64,000 bases of DNA, taken from Selaginella moellendorffii. Taxonomy: Eukaryota > Streptophyta > Lycopodiopsida > Selaginellales > Selaginellaceae. The position numbers and the translations under genes are program-made. Each line of letters begins with the position of its first letter. Positions within the stretch are counted from its first letter, which is position 1. The stretch is taken from positions 532,657-596,656 of the forward strand of contig NW_003314362.1 in NCBI RefSeq assembly GCF_000143415.4, written 5' to 3'. The notes under the pieces were generated by a model. That model did no database searches. It had not been told where the DNA came from and was given only the letters and a program-made list of their open reading frames with translations. This document shows positions 22,199-32,805 of the stretch, piece by piece.

Positions 22199-25024
22199 TT
22201 AATGAATCTCACCTTGAACCCGGGTTATGAATGCTCTTGCTGCATCTCTTGCATGGTCTGGCAAGGTGATGGTGGCACTCTGCTTCCGCATCCACCCATG
22301 CACAACATTATCCACTGATATGCTCATGCTGGGATCCCTTGGATTCAGCACCCATCTCTTTTCTAGGCAATCCTTCGTATATCCGGAACTTGGCTTGAAC
22401 CACTCCACAGTTACATTGAAGGAGTTAGTTTCCGCGTCCTCCTCTACATCAGTGATGCAGCGCCCCACCCATATCATTTGTTTTTTATTACTGGGTCTGA
22501 CAAGCACGACCATTCCTTTGCAGACCTGTACTGGATTGAATGCTGAATCCGGCTTCTTGTTCCTCGGCCCACAATAGTGATCCTCAACATCGTTATTTGT
22601 CACTGCATTTCCAGAGGACATTGTTCCGCTACTATCTGGTGCTCTGGGTTCTGGCCAAAAGGACTCTTCCAATTCTTCATATACAACCGGCCCATTTTGG
22701 ATAGCAGATATAATCTTCTCCCAGTATTCGATCAAAGGCTTGCACCTCTGAAAATAAGATTCTCCACCAAACACCAACCCCCTCTTCCAGAAGGCAATAT
22801 GCTGTCTAATCCCGGCCACTATACTTTCCTGGTCTTTGAGTCCATCCAGGTGCATCGGCCGTGGGGAACCCTGAGGAATCATAGGTTCCCCAGTTATGGG
22901 ATCTCTCTTGAAGAGTTCAATACCGTCCACTGGCAGCCACACTATGTCCCATTCTCTCATCTTGTACCTCATCACTGGAGCACCGTCACGCATGCTGAAA
23001 TGAAACTGAAGAAGCTTGGAGTGGCCAATCAGTGTTTCGGATCCGTCCCTGATGTAGCCTCTTACAAACCCCTTAAAGTCTGGAACCTCTATCACAAGTG
23101 CAGCTTCAACAGTGCCTTTGATGCAATTTTGGAATTCATCGTAGAGTTGTGGGAGGGTGAGGACATTGGATTGCCGGAGGGACTCTGCCAGGTGACTAAA
23201 CATGGCATCGACGTCTTCATGAGTGTGCCCAACCATGAGAAAGCCAAGTGTAACCGTTTCAAATATGCTTTTGGCAACAAGCATCGCCAAGTACGCGAAG
23301 ACGTACATGTTTTTGTTCTCACTGCCAGCATTGTCTGTTTGGAGCAGAAGATGGGGTGGAAGGCCACATCGGCCGCAAGAACTTCCTTGAGATTCTGCTT
23401 TGTTTGGATGAGGCTGTGCATTCACCGGGCGACCAACCTCGTCGGAATGGCATGAGGCCTCACGTGATAACCCTACAATCTGACGGCCAACATATTCACT
23501 GGGATGGCATGGGGCCCCACGCGATACTGCAAGCCTTTGCTCCTCCTCCAGCTGAACCCTGTATGGGGTTCGATCGACAAGGGCCTTATGCAAGGGTTGG
23601 CCGTTCAGCTTAGTCTACGCACTTTGCAGAGACCTTAAGTGTTTTGCTAGGGACGCAATCATCATATTTGCACCCCCGCCACCCCATAGAGGTACAAAGA
23701 AGTTCCCATAGTTCTGGGCACCATGCCCATGAGCGATTATGCCAAACAGAGACACAGGCAGTTGCATGGATGAAGAGATTGCCTTGGGGGTAGGATTGAG
23801 TCGAGGTAAGCACGTCTTTTTCTGGTCCATTTTGTCGTGGATGATGCAGAGGTAAGAGTCAAGTCTCTCCATGGAGAGAATCCTGTTATGATAATATGCA
23901 GTCCTGCAGCTTCTCTGCTCGATGTTGTGGTCGAGCCTCTTTCTAACCAACGTCTCTCGCTCTTGAGCGATGCAAGAATTCTTCGACAAAGCCATTTTGA
24001 TAGCAGTGCACTCGTCACACTTTGAAAAGCTGGAGTACTTTCCTATACTCACATCCTTGAACCTGTTGCTCCACAATCTACTAAATCTAGATTGGCTCAG
24101 CTTCCTGTAGCCATTACTCTAGAGTTCCTGATTCACATCTTCCAATATGGCCCCCTTGGTATACATGGAAGGGAGAACTCGTTGGGTGTCTCGAGTTCCA
24201 TCTTCCAAGAGGCGGGTTTTATGTGGTTGCTGCTCGCTACATGTCTCAACAAACCTCTTGAAGATTGCCTCTCCATATACAACATGACCCCTGGTTTTGT
24301 GAGTACCGTCGTTCCCATGGACTGCCTGTTGAACCCTTTGTTCCTCGAACTTAGTTTTGATTCTGTAGAATGTGGTTCGAGGGACTTCATAAATGATTCT
24401 CCATGCCTTCATGCAGACCAAACCCCTCTGGAAGACCATGCCCCCCACCTGATGTTCTGAAGCATCAACAGATGACTGTAATGCCTCATACACAAAATTG
24501 CGAGCTGCCTTCCAGGACAATGTCTTGTATCTTGCTCTCTCCTCTTCAATAGCATCCCAATCAGCATGTTGACAGCACCTCCTCTTGCAACAAGCAACTG
24601 TCGAGACCATTCGAACCTCCATCGCCATTTTCTGCCTTTTCGGTTCGTTGCTCAGATCCCTTTGGCTGCGCTTTAGGAAGGTGTACTTTCTTTTCCCATG
24701 AAGAGATGTTCTGTCATCAGTTGTAGTGGTGTTTGATTGTGAATCCTTCACATTCTCAAACACTAAGTGCCTCAATTTTCACCGCACAATGCTTCCAATA
24801 GTCAAACTGTTTTCTTCTGTGTCAACAACCTCTAAAATCGCAACTCCAATATCATCCCAACCCAATTCTTGATTAGCAACCGCATCTCTTGGATCGACAA
24901 CTGTGGCTAAGCCCTCAGCTACCACCTCCCCCTCGGGGTTGTTTAGAAACACCTTTGCCTGAATCCATGTAGCACGGTTCTTAAGATCCACAGAGGGAAC
25001 ATGCGTCGCACTTGCGGAGGCCAT
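22199..25024 (-). pseudogene. Large transposase-like gene, one frame with three stop codons
   Basis: From ATG at 25024 a single frame of about 940 codons runs to the stop at 22199, broken only by TGA (24779-24781), TAG (24119-24121) and TAG (23615-23617), with no frameshift. N-terminal part unknown; next a basic Cys-rich stretch (CCKRRCCQH), a helix-turn-helix-like region (AWRIIYEVPRTTFYRIKTKF), then FSRLWSNRF and FSKCDECTAIK. The conserved core has LLLQTDNAGSENKN and FLMVGHTHEDVDAMFS, typical of a large uncharacterised eukaryotic family (probably Pfam DUF7869) with transposase/RNase H-like acidic residues. The C-terminus has a Tudor/SH3-like VCKGMVVLVRP ... WVGRCITDV. Two palindromes lie just after the third stop, so that stretch (about 23617-23400) may be an intron. 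Presumed to act on the element ends. Family assignment is from motifs only. Confidence 0.65.
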
Positions 25025-25385
25025 TCTGAAAGTGCAGAAAAGAAGTTAAGACCATACAAAAAATGATTGGAGAATGGCCTAAATCATAACATACCAAACA
25101 ACCTCAATAGCATGAGGCCACATGCCATTATTCAAACATGCTATTGACACCCACGTGAAATTTCGCATTCACAAAATTGGCATGAGGCCTCATGCCATCT
25201 TGATATACACACAGCTGCAGGCAAGTAAAAACATACATGACAATACGCTAGCCATGAAATTGCAAGGGCCCAAGATGGCATGTGGCCTCATGCCATTTCT
25301 AAATGTGGTCCTAAGCCATTCCATGGTGAACATACCAGGAAGCACAAGTGCCAAATATCAAGAGGAAGCGGTAGCCACACCAAAG

Positions 25386-25530
25386 ACAGTGCCGCTCGCA
25401 ACACTGCAACTACTCGTAGCACCGCTCGCAACACCGCAACCGCTCGTAGTGCCGCTCGCACAAACTGCCACTCGCATAAACTGCCGCTCGCAATGGCGCT
25501 CGCAATGCCGCAACCGCTCGTAGACGCATA
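25386..25530. repeat. GCTCGCAA-type minisatellite
   Basis: Repeats of CCGCTCGCAA and CGCTCGTAG spaced by short runs. Open frames through it are by-products of the repeat. A second CTCGCGCTCGCA-rich tract is at 27853-28010. Confidence 0.75.
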
Positions 25531-26315
25531 AACCATAGCTCACAACGCCGCTTACACAAGCAGCGCTCACTGCGCTCAGCAGAACCAAGAACACGGCGCA
25601 CAAAAATGATAGACCTAGGAATGAGTTCGAGAATTCAAAAATAACACACGCTTGAACGTCACATCAAATCCTTTGGCAAACCAGATCTTATGATTCCTCT
25701 GACAAATTTCAAACTGAGTAGCTTCTAGACTTTGCTGTCAGAGGTTGAACTTTGTCACATCATGTCCTTGCCTCAATCCAGCTGTGCCATGTCAGTGATT
25801 CGAATTTTGCCATGCCATGTCAGCGATCCGCGCCAAGATTATTCGTCGTGTAAAGGAATAATTATGCTGTGTGTGTACGTCCATTTATGGCAATATAAGG
25901 CCACACGCCATTCAAAGAATAATGCTAGTCGAGCATTTTTTGGTGCATTTTTGGGTTCAAAATTGCATGAGCCCACACGCTATAAAGTTTACCTGTACCA
26001 AAAATAGAAACAGCTTTATTTACTTGGGAATTTAAGTGGTTGAGGCATTTTTAAACTTACAAACACATGCCCTACTTACATTCCTTTGGTTGCTTAAAAT
26101 TCAAAAATATTATAAACTTTTCTTTTTGCATTTTCAATGTTTTCAATTATGGTTTTTGATTTTCACAGGACCAGCCTAGTAATCTATTTGCATCCCGTCA
26201 TGTTTATAGCTAGCTTTCGTTTGTCCCCTTCGCTAGCCTGAGATACATCTGCTCGGCATCTGCCTCTTACAGCATTTGCCCAGAAAGGGCATCTTCACGC
26301 AGCATTTGCCACATA

Positions 26316-26334
26316 TTTAGGGTTTAGGGTTTAG
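26316..26334 (+). repeat. Short TTTAGGG (plant telomere-type / telo-box) run
   Basis: About 2.7 units of TTTAGGG. Read on the minus strand it is AAACCCTA, the telo-box found in many plant promoters. It lies in copy 1 of the central duplication. Confidence 0.8.
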
Positions 26335-27168
26335 CAATTCAGTAGCTTGATAAACATGCAAATACAGAACTTGATGCAAAATCCTTTGATATGTCACAAT
26401 GCCCCTAGGACCATAAACACATTTCAATAGAGAGGGTCCTTTCATTTCATAACTCCTTACGTAGATCTTGGTGAAACCAGAGTTAGTGAAGTTAGTTTCT
26501 TGTGATCCCGCATCTGATTGTGATGTCCCTTTGCAGTGTCGATGGAAAGGTCAATGCACACCAAACTGTAAAATCTTGGAGCAAAATAACGGTCGGATCT
26601 ATGGCAAATGCCCCTGAAACATTGTAAGGCTCGTGTGGTCTCATGTGGTGTCCGATTGAGATGCTTCTTTGCAGGGTCATCAAGAAAGACATTGTATACC
26701 ATTCTGTAAAATCTAGTTGCGATCTAACGGTTGGATCTCCAGAAAACTCAAAAAAATCTCGCGCGTGTCAGAATATTCTAGGAATATACTCCTATGTGCC
26801 CCTGAAAATGGCATGCGGCCCCACGCCATTCAAAAGATAACGCCAGATGACGCCGAGCATTTTTTGGTGCATTTTTTGGGATCAAAATTGCATGAGCCCA
26901 CACGCTTGAACGTCACATCAAATCCTCTGACAAACCAGATCTTATAATTCCTCTGACAAATTTCAAACTGAGTAGCTTCTAGACTTTGATTTCGGACATT
27001 GAACTTTGTCACATCATGTCCTTGCCTCGATCCAGCTGTGCCATGTCAGTGATTCAAACTTTGTCAGCGATCCGTGCCAAGATTATTCGCCATGTAACTG
27101 CTCGGCATCTGCCTCTTACAACATTTGCCCAGAAAGGGCATCTTTCTTCACGCAGCATTTGCCACATG

Positions 27169-27194
27169 TTTAGGGTTTAGGGTTTAGGGTTTAG
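27169..27194 (+). repeat. TTTAGGG run, copy 2
   Basis: About 3.7 units of TTTAGGG in copy 2 of the duplication, one unit longer than copy 1. Confidence 0.8.
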
Positions 27195-28475
27195 CAATTC
27201 AGTAGCTTGATAAACATGCAAATACAGAACTTGATGCAAAATCCTTTGATATGTCAGGACCATAAACACATTTCAATAGAGAGGGTCCTTTCATTTCATA
27301 ACTCCTTACGTAGATCTTGGTGAAACCAGAGTTAGTGAAGTTGGTTTCTTGTGATCCCGTATCTGATTGTGATGTCCCTTTGCAGTGTCGATGGAAAGGT
27401 CAATGCACACCAAACTGTAGAATCCTGGAGCAAAATAACGGTCGGATCTATGGCAAATGCCCCTGAAACATTGTAAGGCTCGTGTGATCTCATGTGGTGT
27501 CCGATCGAGATGCTTCTTTGCAGGGTCATCAAAAAGGACATTGTATACCATTCTTTATTTAGCTGAACATCTGGCATTTTTGGAAATACAAGATGCTTTG
27601 GAATATCCAATCATGCATGGTATAAATATAGCGAGGGTATTAAATGATATCCCAATCATGATCTTTCTTTTGGATTTCGCGTGTATGCAGTCCGAGGAAT
27701 GATGACGTTGCGGATTTCTTTTGGATTTCACGTGCATGCATGCGCACGGCGATCCAGAAATTAATGGTGGCGCCCAAGTCCGAGGAATGATGACGTGGCG
27801 GGATTACCAACCGTTGTGACATTTCGCGCATGTGAGGTTAGGTTTTGCATCGTACTCGCGCTCGCACACTCGCGCTCGCATCGCGCTCTCACTCGCGATC
27901 ACGCTCACATTCGCGCTTATCTACCTTCTCTACAGGTTTCTCGTGTGCATCGGCGTCCACTCGCGCTTGCATCACACTCGCGCTCGTATCGCGCTCGCAT
28001 CGCACTCGTGTGCATTGGCATCCACTTCAAGACACACCTAGTTTGTAACTTCGCCGCCAACTCCGCCGCCCACTCCGCCACCCACACGCAGCCCACTTGG
28101 CGTCCCGGGAGATTTCAGCGCCACTCTCCAACTGTAAGTGGCAGAGTAGCCTTGCTGCTATGATCCGCTGCACACACAGTGCACATTCGCCAGCGAGTCC
28201 GGCCTCGATTGTCATGCCTTCATTCGGCTTCAAATAGTAAGTTTTTTAGGCCAAGTAGAAAATGGCATGAGGCCACATGCCATTCAGTAGCAACATTGGC
28301 ATGCACCGATTGGGCTCTCGAGTGCAGTCCGGTTATAGATGGCATGTAGCCTCACGCCATTTTAGGATGCAGCCTCAAGACATCTGATATAGTGGTGAAT
28401 GGCGTGTGGCCTCACATTATTTCCAGCTGCTAGTTTTTCATCTGTCAACTCTAATTGTTGTGCATTTCTGAACAG

Positions 28476-29654
28476 GCAAGGAATTGCGTTCTTCTTCCAG
28501 CCACTGTCAATGTGGATGCAAAGAAGGGGGAGGAGCTCACCAGTTGGACTTTCGGGATGGAAGGCGAGGATCTAAGGCTGTACAACACAGATGGTGGGAG
28601 AAAAGAATGCATGGGGATCCTCATCCAAGTGACAGACACTCCATGCAGTTCCATGCAAGAATATGGACTGGCACTTGTGGTAGAGACAGCGTCCGCCTTC
28701 AAGATCCACCTTGCACATCCTAGCGGCTTCCCGGAGGGGGGCAGCGGCTATGAGGAATTCCTAGAGGGAGCTAGGGAGAGGTTGTCCAGGAGGCCCACAA
28801 TTTCAAAGACGCTGCGGGTCTATGAAGATCACATGGAATCCACGGACCTCACCTACGGCGATGTTCAAAAACTATATTCCAACATTGAGCCGTTGAGAGT
28901 GCCTCCAGTTCGCGAAGCGAAGGGGAAGGGGGTCGATCTGGAAACTACCCCGAAGCAGAAAAGGGTGGTCAAGCTCAAGCCGACATCCGACTCTCCTGCT
29001 CCAAAAAAGAAGCTACTCGGTGATGCCATTGCCTCGGGTTCGAACACTATACCCACCAAAAAGAAGAGCCGCAAAGAGCAGAAAGAGCAAGAAGAGGCAG
29101 CAAAAATTGTCGCAGATAATAGTACTTGTTACTATTCCAACAAAGTATATACAATCGACGTGAGCCGTATCGACATCCAAAGCAAATACAACCACAGGCT
29201 AGTATCTGATGAGTGGGTGGAGAAACTGAAGCAGAAGATGCTGGCAAGTCCAGTAACACTCGACATCGCAGACGTGATCCCCTACTACCGAACAATGAAG
29301 GGCGAGACGAGGTTTCCAGACTTGATCAATAGGAAGGTGTTGGACGATCAGAACATCCGGTTCTATGCCGTCTCCGGGCAGCATTTTAGCTTGGCAATGC
29401 AAAAGATAGTTGTGGATATTATGGTGGGCGAGGAGGTGAAGAAAGTCTTCAAGACAAGAGTTGTCCGCCTGATAAAAGGCAACTCGCCCCTCCGATCTAT
29501 CATATACATCTCCCACGCGCAGAATGTCAAGCAAGAAATGTGCTACAAATCGGGTCTACACGAGACATTGGCACGAACACGGAAGCTCTGGGTTCAACTG
29601 AAGAAGCCACAAAAACCAGGACAAGGACGTGCACTAGCAACTAGCGTCTGGCAG
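28476..29654 (+). other. ParB-like exon of the plus-strand gene
   Basis: Acceptor CTGAACAG at 28475 and donor GCAG|GTAAGC at 29655 bound an open exon of 393 codons. The first half (LLPATVNVDAKKGEELTSW...) is unrecognised. A Lys/Glu-rich, NLS-like linker (KKKSRKEQKEQEEAAK) precedes the ParB/sulfiredoxin-like part. Downstream, VKQEMCYKSGLHETLARTRK is probably helical. The exon is undamaged, unlike the rest of the gene. Confidence 0.6.
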
Positions 29655-29689
29655 GTAAGCCTCGTTGCATGTGGCATAGCATGTGGCCT

Positions 29690-30298
29690 TGAGACGTCAA
29701 AACATGAAATACCTCAGCCATAAATGCAGGACCATTATCCGAAAGAATCCGCTCTGGACAAGAATGTTGGAACACCACTCGATTGAGGAGAAAGTATCCA
29801 ACAGCAGTTGCAGAGGCGCTAGCAAAAGCACCAACTTCCACCCAACGAGTCAAGTAGTCAAAAGCAATAATAACATACTCATTGCCAGCAGTCGACCGTG
29901 GAAAAGGTCCCATAAGATCAAACGCCACCAACTCAAACGGACAGAAAACTGCAATTGACTCCAACCGTCCTTCCGCAGCACAAGGGGGAGTATTACGAGT
30001 TTGGCACCAAACGCAGCTACGCACATACCGGATAACATCACGTCGCATCTCTGGCCAATAGAAAGACCTGCGCAGCTTCTTGGTCACACGACGATGTCCC
30101 ATATGCCCACCTAGAACAGGAGAATCATGATAGGCATGGAGAAACCGTGGAATAAAGATAGAAGGCACCACCAGTCATAAATGATCATCAGGATCCGTCC
30201 CCACAAAATAAAGAAGGCCATCTTCAAGGCGATATTGAGAATGTAAATGCCGGAAAGGCAAGTCATCCGCAAGTGATGCAGGATCCTTGTAGCGCACG
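29690..30298 (-). pseudogene. Ty3/gypsy integrase fragment (second family)
   Basis: Minus-strand reading: SQYRLEDGLLYFVGTDPDD, a stop, LVVPSIFIPRFLHAYHDSP, the zinc-binding part HMGHRRVTKKLRRSFYWPEM ... CVWCQ, then the core FELVAFDLMGPFPRS ... FDYLTRWVE and CPERILSDNGPAFMAE. Truncated at both ends within one otherwise well-preserved frame. The same family provides the debris at 53843-55535 and 62313-62440. It has no LTRs of its own here, so it may have been carried in by a rearrangement. Confidence 0.8.
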
Positions 30299-30635
30299 TG
30301 GTTTTGACCCTTTATCCTATGGTGATTTACCATAGGATAACACCACGATAAACCCTCTTTGTGCCACGTGATAGATGCCACATGTCACATGCCACGTGTC
30401 CATGCCACGTGTCCACAGGAACCCGAGGTTCAGGGCCTTGGGCCACTGAATGAAGGAACAGTGCCAAACTCCCAAATATGGAGCCGAGGAGTGACAGAAC
30501 TGAACCACGAAGCAACTCCCGAGCATGAAGCCCAAGGAGCGAAGGGGCAGGAGCCCGAAGCGACTTGGAATAGTCCTGGAGCAACCAGCATCCCAATGCC
30601 AGAACCAGCATGCAAAACGGAGCCAAACAAAGTCC

Positions 30636-30950
30636 TGCGAAATGCGGGGTACCTCCCCAACTTTTCGTGAAAATCGCGCGTTTTGGGCCCCAAAAAAAGC
30701 CCGCGGAACACGTGGTACCTTCCCAACTTTTCGCGAAAAATCGCGCGTTTTGAGCCCCAAAACGCGCCCCGCGAAATGCGGGGTACCTCCCCAACTTTTC
30801 GTGAAAATCGCGCGTTTTGGGCCCCAAAAAAAGCCCGCGGAACACGTGGTACCTTCCCAACTTTTCGCGAAAAATCGCGCGTGATTTTCACGAAAAGTTG
30901 GGGAGGTACCCCGCATTTCGCAGCGTGCATTTTGGGGCCCAAAACACGGT
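30636..30950. repeat. GC-rich 134-bp tandem repeat with inverted half-copy
   Basis: GGTACCTCCCCAACTTTTCG- and GCGCGTTTTGGGCCCC-containing units recur with a 134-bp period (for example AATGCGGGGT at 30641 and 30775), each made of two similar halves. An inverted copy follows at 30881-30945 and another inverted half is at 31543-31625. Long open frames through it (both strands) are artefacts of the repeat. Confidence 0.8.
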
Positions 30951-31075
30951 CTTCGTGAATTGTTGGGGAGGTACCACACGTCCCGCAGGTTTTTTGGCAC
31001 CCAAAAAGAACACGGGATTGTGGAGGTACACTGCAGCTTTGGATCAGCTGCCCCACACTATAAGAGTAGGGGGAG

Positions 31076-31220
31076 TGTGAAATATTTCAGAGTGGGTTCA
31101 AACCGTGACTATGGCACTGGATCCCATCAAACCTCCAAAGTTAAGCGTCCCTGGGCTTGAATAGTACTGGGCTGGGTGACCATCCGGGAAGTCCAAGTGA
31201 CCCCATCTTTTTTTTTTCCT
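31076..31220 (+). mobile_element. 5S-rRNA-bearing LTR fragment (Cassandra-like), plus strand
   Basis: A purine tract (GTAGGGGGAG, 31066-31075) followed by TGTGAAATAT is a typical PPT/LTR start. The LTR holds a diverged 5S rRNA sequence: GGATCCCATC, box A region AAGTTAAGCGTC, TAGTACTGGGCTGGGTGACC (box C) and GGGAAGTCC, ending near 31203, then a run of ten T (pol III terminator-like). It could instead be a dispersed 5S pseudogene, but the PPT-like edge favours a TRIM LTR. Its right end was not found. Confidence 0.6.
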
Positions 31221-31625
31221 TACAAGTCATTTATTTTTGTAAGATCATTGTTTTAATATATAAACTTTGAGTATTTTTCCATAGCATATAAGTGTATGGT
31301 CTTTAAATACTACTTACAATTGTGAATGTAAGGTGTATTTGCCAAATTGTGTCGTTAGCTAGTTATTAACTAGGATATAAGTTAGAAATAATGTGTTGGT
31401 GATTGTCACCACGTGGCATGGCAAGCAAGTCCAAACATATGTGTGTCACGTGGCATACAAGGTCAAGGACACTAAACTCTAACTATGAGAACAAGCCAAA
31501 GGGCATGCCACGTGTCAATGTGACACATTGACAACCATAAAACTCGTTTTGGGGCCCAAAACGCGCGATTTTTCGCGAAAAGTTGGGAAGGTACCATGTG
31601 TTCCGCGGGCTTTTTTGGGCCCAAA

Positions 31626-31858
31626 AGCTTTCTCTGGATTCGAAAGCTCCATAGCTGTCTTCAGTTCCTCAGGCACAGGTAAATTGACCTCCCTCAGATC
31701 AATTCGATCGGCCTTGTCGAACGAAGCTGGGAAGTCACTCCAGTCCCACTCTGCTGCAGGACCAATAACAAGGGCGAGTGTGAAGATGCGGACATTCGTC
31801 GGTATCTTCTTCTTAGCCATTATCCCATGCTATGGAGCTTTCAAATCCAGAGAAAGCT
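31626..31858. repeat. Short segment flanked by 30-bp inverted repeats; apparent exon inversion
   Basis: Arms 31626-31655 and 31829-31858 are inverted copies (one mismatch) and both can code AMELSNPEKA. On the minus strand the enclosed DNA reads NVRIFTLALVIGPAAEWDW ... LPVPEELKTAMELSNPEK. On the plus strand the second arm continues as AMELSNPEKAKGAAWEMLSW into the methyltransferase-like exon. The simplest reading is that the upstream part of this exon was inverted with duplication of the arm. Confidence 0.65.
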
Positions 31859-32377
31859 AAAGGTGCAGCATGGGAAATGCTCAGCTGGGTCTTCAATGCA
31901 ATAGCGGGTGGGTCACCTGCTTCCGACTCCAAGGGCAAATGCGTTGTTGAGTACAACTGCTGCGGACTATTCTTTCGAGCCGCACTACTCAAGGGTGTCC
32001 CGTGTGTTGCGGTGACAAACTCCATTGAAGAGGTGACTTCAATGGAGCATATAATTACAGTTGCCAAAGAAAATCAGTATCTTCTCTGCGAACCTGGTGA
32101 GTACGCACTTTAAGTTTAAATGTTATCTCACAAGCTCTGTATGCAGGAGCGTGGCCACCCCCAGATGCTGAAACGGCGTTAACAGCTACTGTTGAAGATA
32201 CCCATGTTGGGCCGAGCTCACAACCTGCACAAGGTAAGGTCACGTGAGGCCTCACGCCATTTTGATTATAGATCGTTGTGAATATTCAGACACGAGGATT
32301 GAAAAGGGCACTGGTGGCGCATCGAAGAAGGACAAACAGACAAGCAATAGGAAAAAAGGAGGTACAAATTATATTTG

Positions 32378-32571
32378 TGTAAGCTCCTGAATTTGGACTT
32401 CCCGGGAGGTCACCCAGCCCAGTACTATTCAAACCCAAGGACGCTTAACCCCAAGTATCCCAAGACCCTTAACCGATTGGAAAAGGGGGTGCACTCTTGT
32501 TCATGGGCCCTTTCCCTCTATATTTGAACCCCATGGATCGTCTCTCAAGTCGTTCCCTTTGGTTGCTTACA
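32378..32571 (-). repeat. Cassandra 3' LTR
   Basis: 194 bp, the same as 32806-32999 by eye. Contains the 5S-derived box C/box A segments on the minus strand. Confidence 0.9.
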
Positions 32572-32805
32572 ATCCACCACGCTTCCCTGCAAGTTCACGC
32601 CCTCGTGAACGGAAGCTGAGAGCCGCAACTCTCTCGAGAGCCCCGCTCTCTTGACACCCTACCCCTCGGGTCGAGCCCAGCGGGAGCAAACTGGACCAGC
32701 CAGATGTCAATCAACATGTGGTGCGATTCCCTTAGCCAACCAACATGTGGTGCGATTCCCTTAGCCAACCAACAGAGTCGGACCCGAGACCCCTCTGATA
32801 CCAAA

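Larger units (their letters stand above)
25645..27555. repeat. Partial direct duplication in the central region
   Basis: Segment 26899-27555 repeats 25645-25853 plus 26251-26704 at high identity. The first copy has about 397 extra bases (25854-26250), and part of these resemble 26806-26900. Both copies contain a TTTAGGG run and the same conserved ends (CACACGCTTGAACGTCAC ... GACATTGTATACCATTCT). Confidence 0.8.
25025..28475. promoter_or_regulatory. Central region between divergent genes; probable bidirectional promoter
   Basis: 3.4 kb with no convincing protein. It separates the minus-strand transposase start (25024) from the first recognised exon of the plus-strand gene (28476), so both promoters and unrecognised 5' exons should lie here. 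It holds seven palindrome copies, GCTCGCA-rich minisatellites on both sides (25386-25530 and 27853-28010), a partial duplication and TTTAGGG runs. A possible 5' exon ending AAATA|GTAAGT near 28228 does not join in frame with a start codon, so the gene start is unresolved. Confidence 0.45.
29655..31625. other. Disrupted intron filled with retroelement debris
   Basis: Begins with a good splice donor and a palindrome-like half (29665). It contains a gypsy integrase fragment (minus), a hairpin (arms 30312-30323 and 30329-30340), CACGTG-rich repeats, GC-rich tandem/inverted repeats and a 5S-bearing LTR fragment. No exon of the surrounding gene is recognised inside. Confidence 0.5.

Noticed and set aside
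27795-28163. Open frames in a CTCGCG-rich stretch as a possible first exon
   Set aside because: Low-complexity, several frames open at once, and no frame joins the 28476 acceptor with a start codon.
30317-31056. Minus-strand frames of 177-227 codons
   Set aside because: They cross the GC-rich 134-bp repeat; the repeated FGPKTRDF-type peptides mirror the DNA repeat.
31090-31203. Functional 5S rRNA gene
   Set aside because: Diverged from conserved plant 5S at many positions, single copy, and preceded by a PPT/LTR-like edge.
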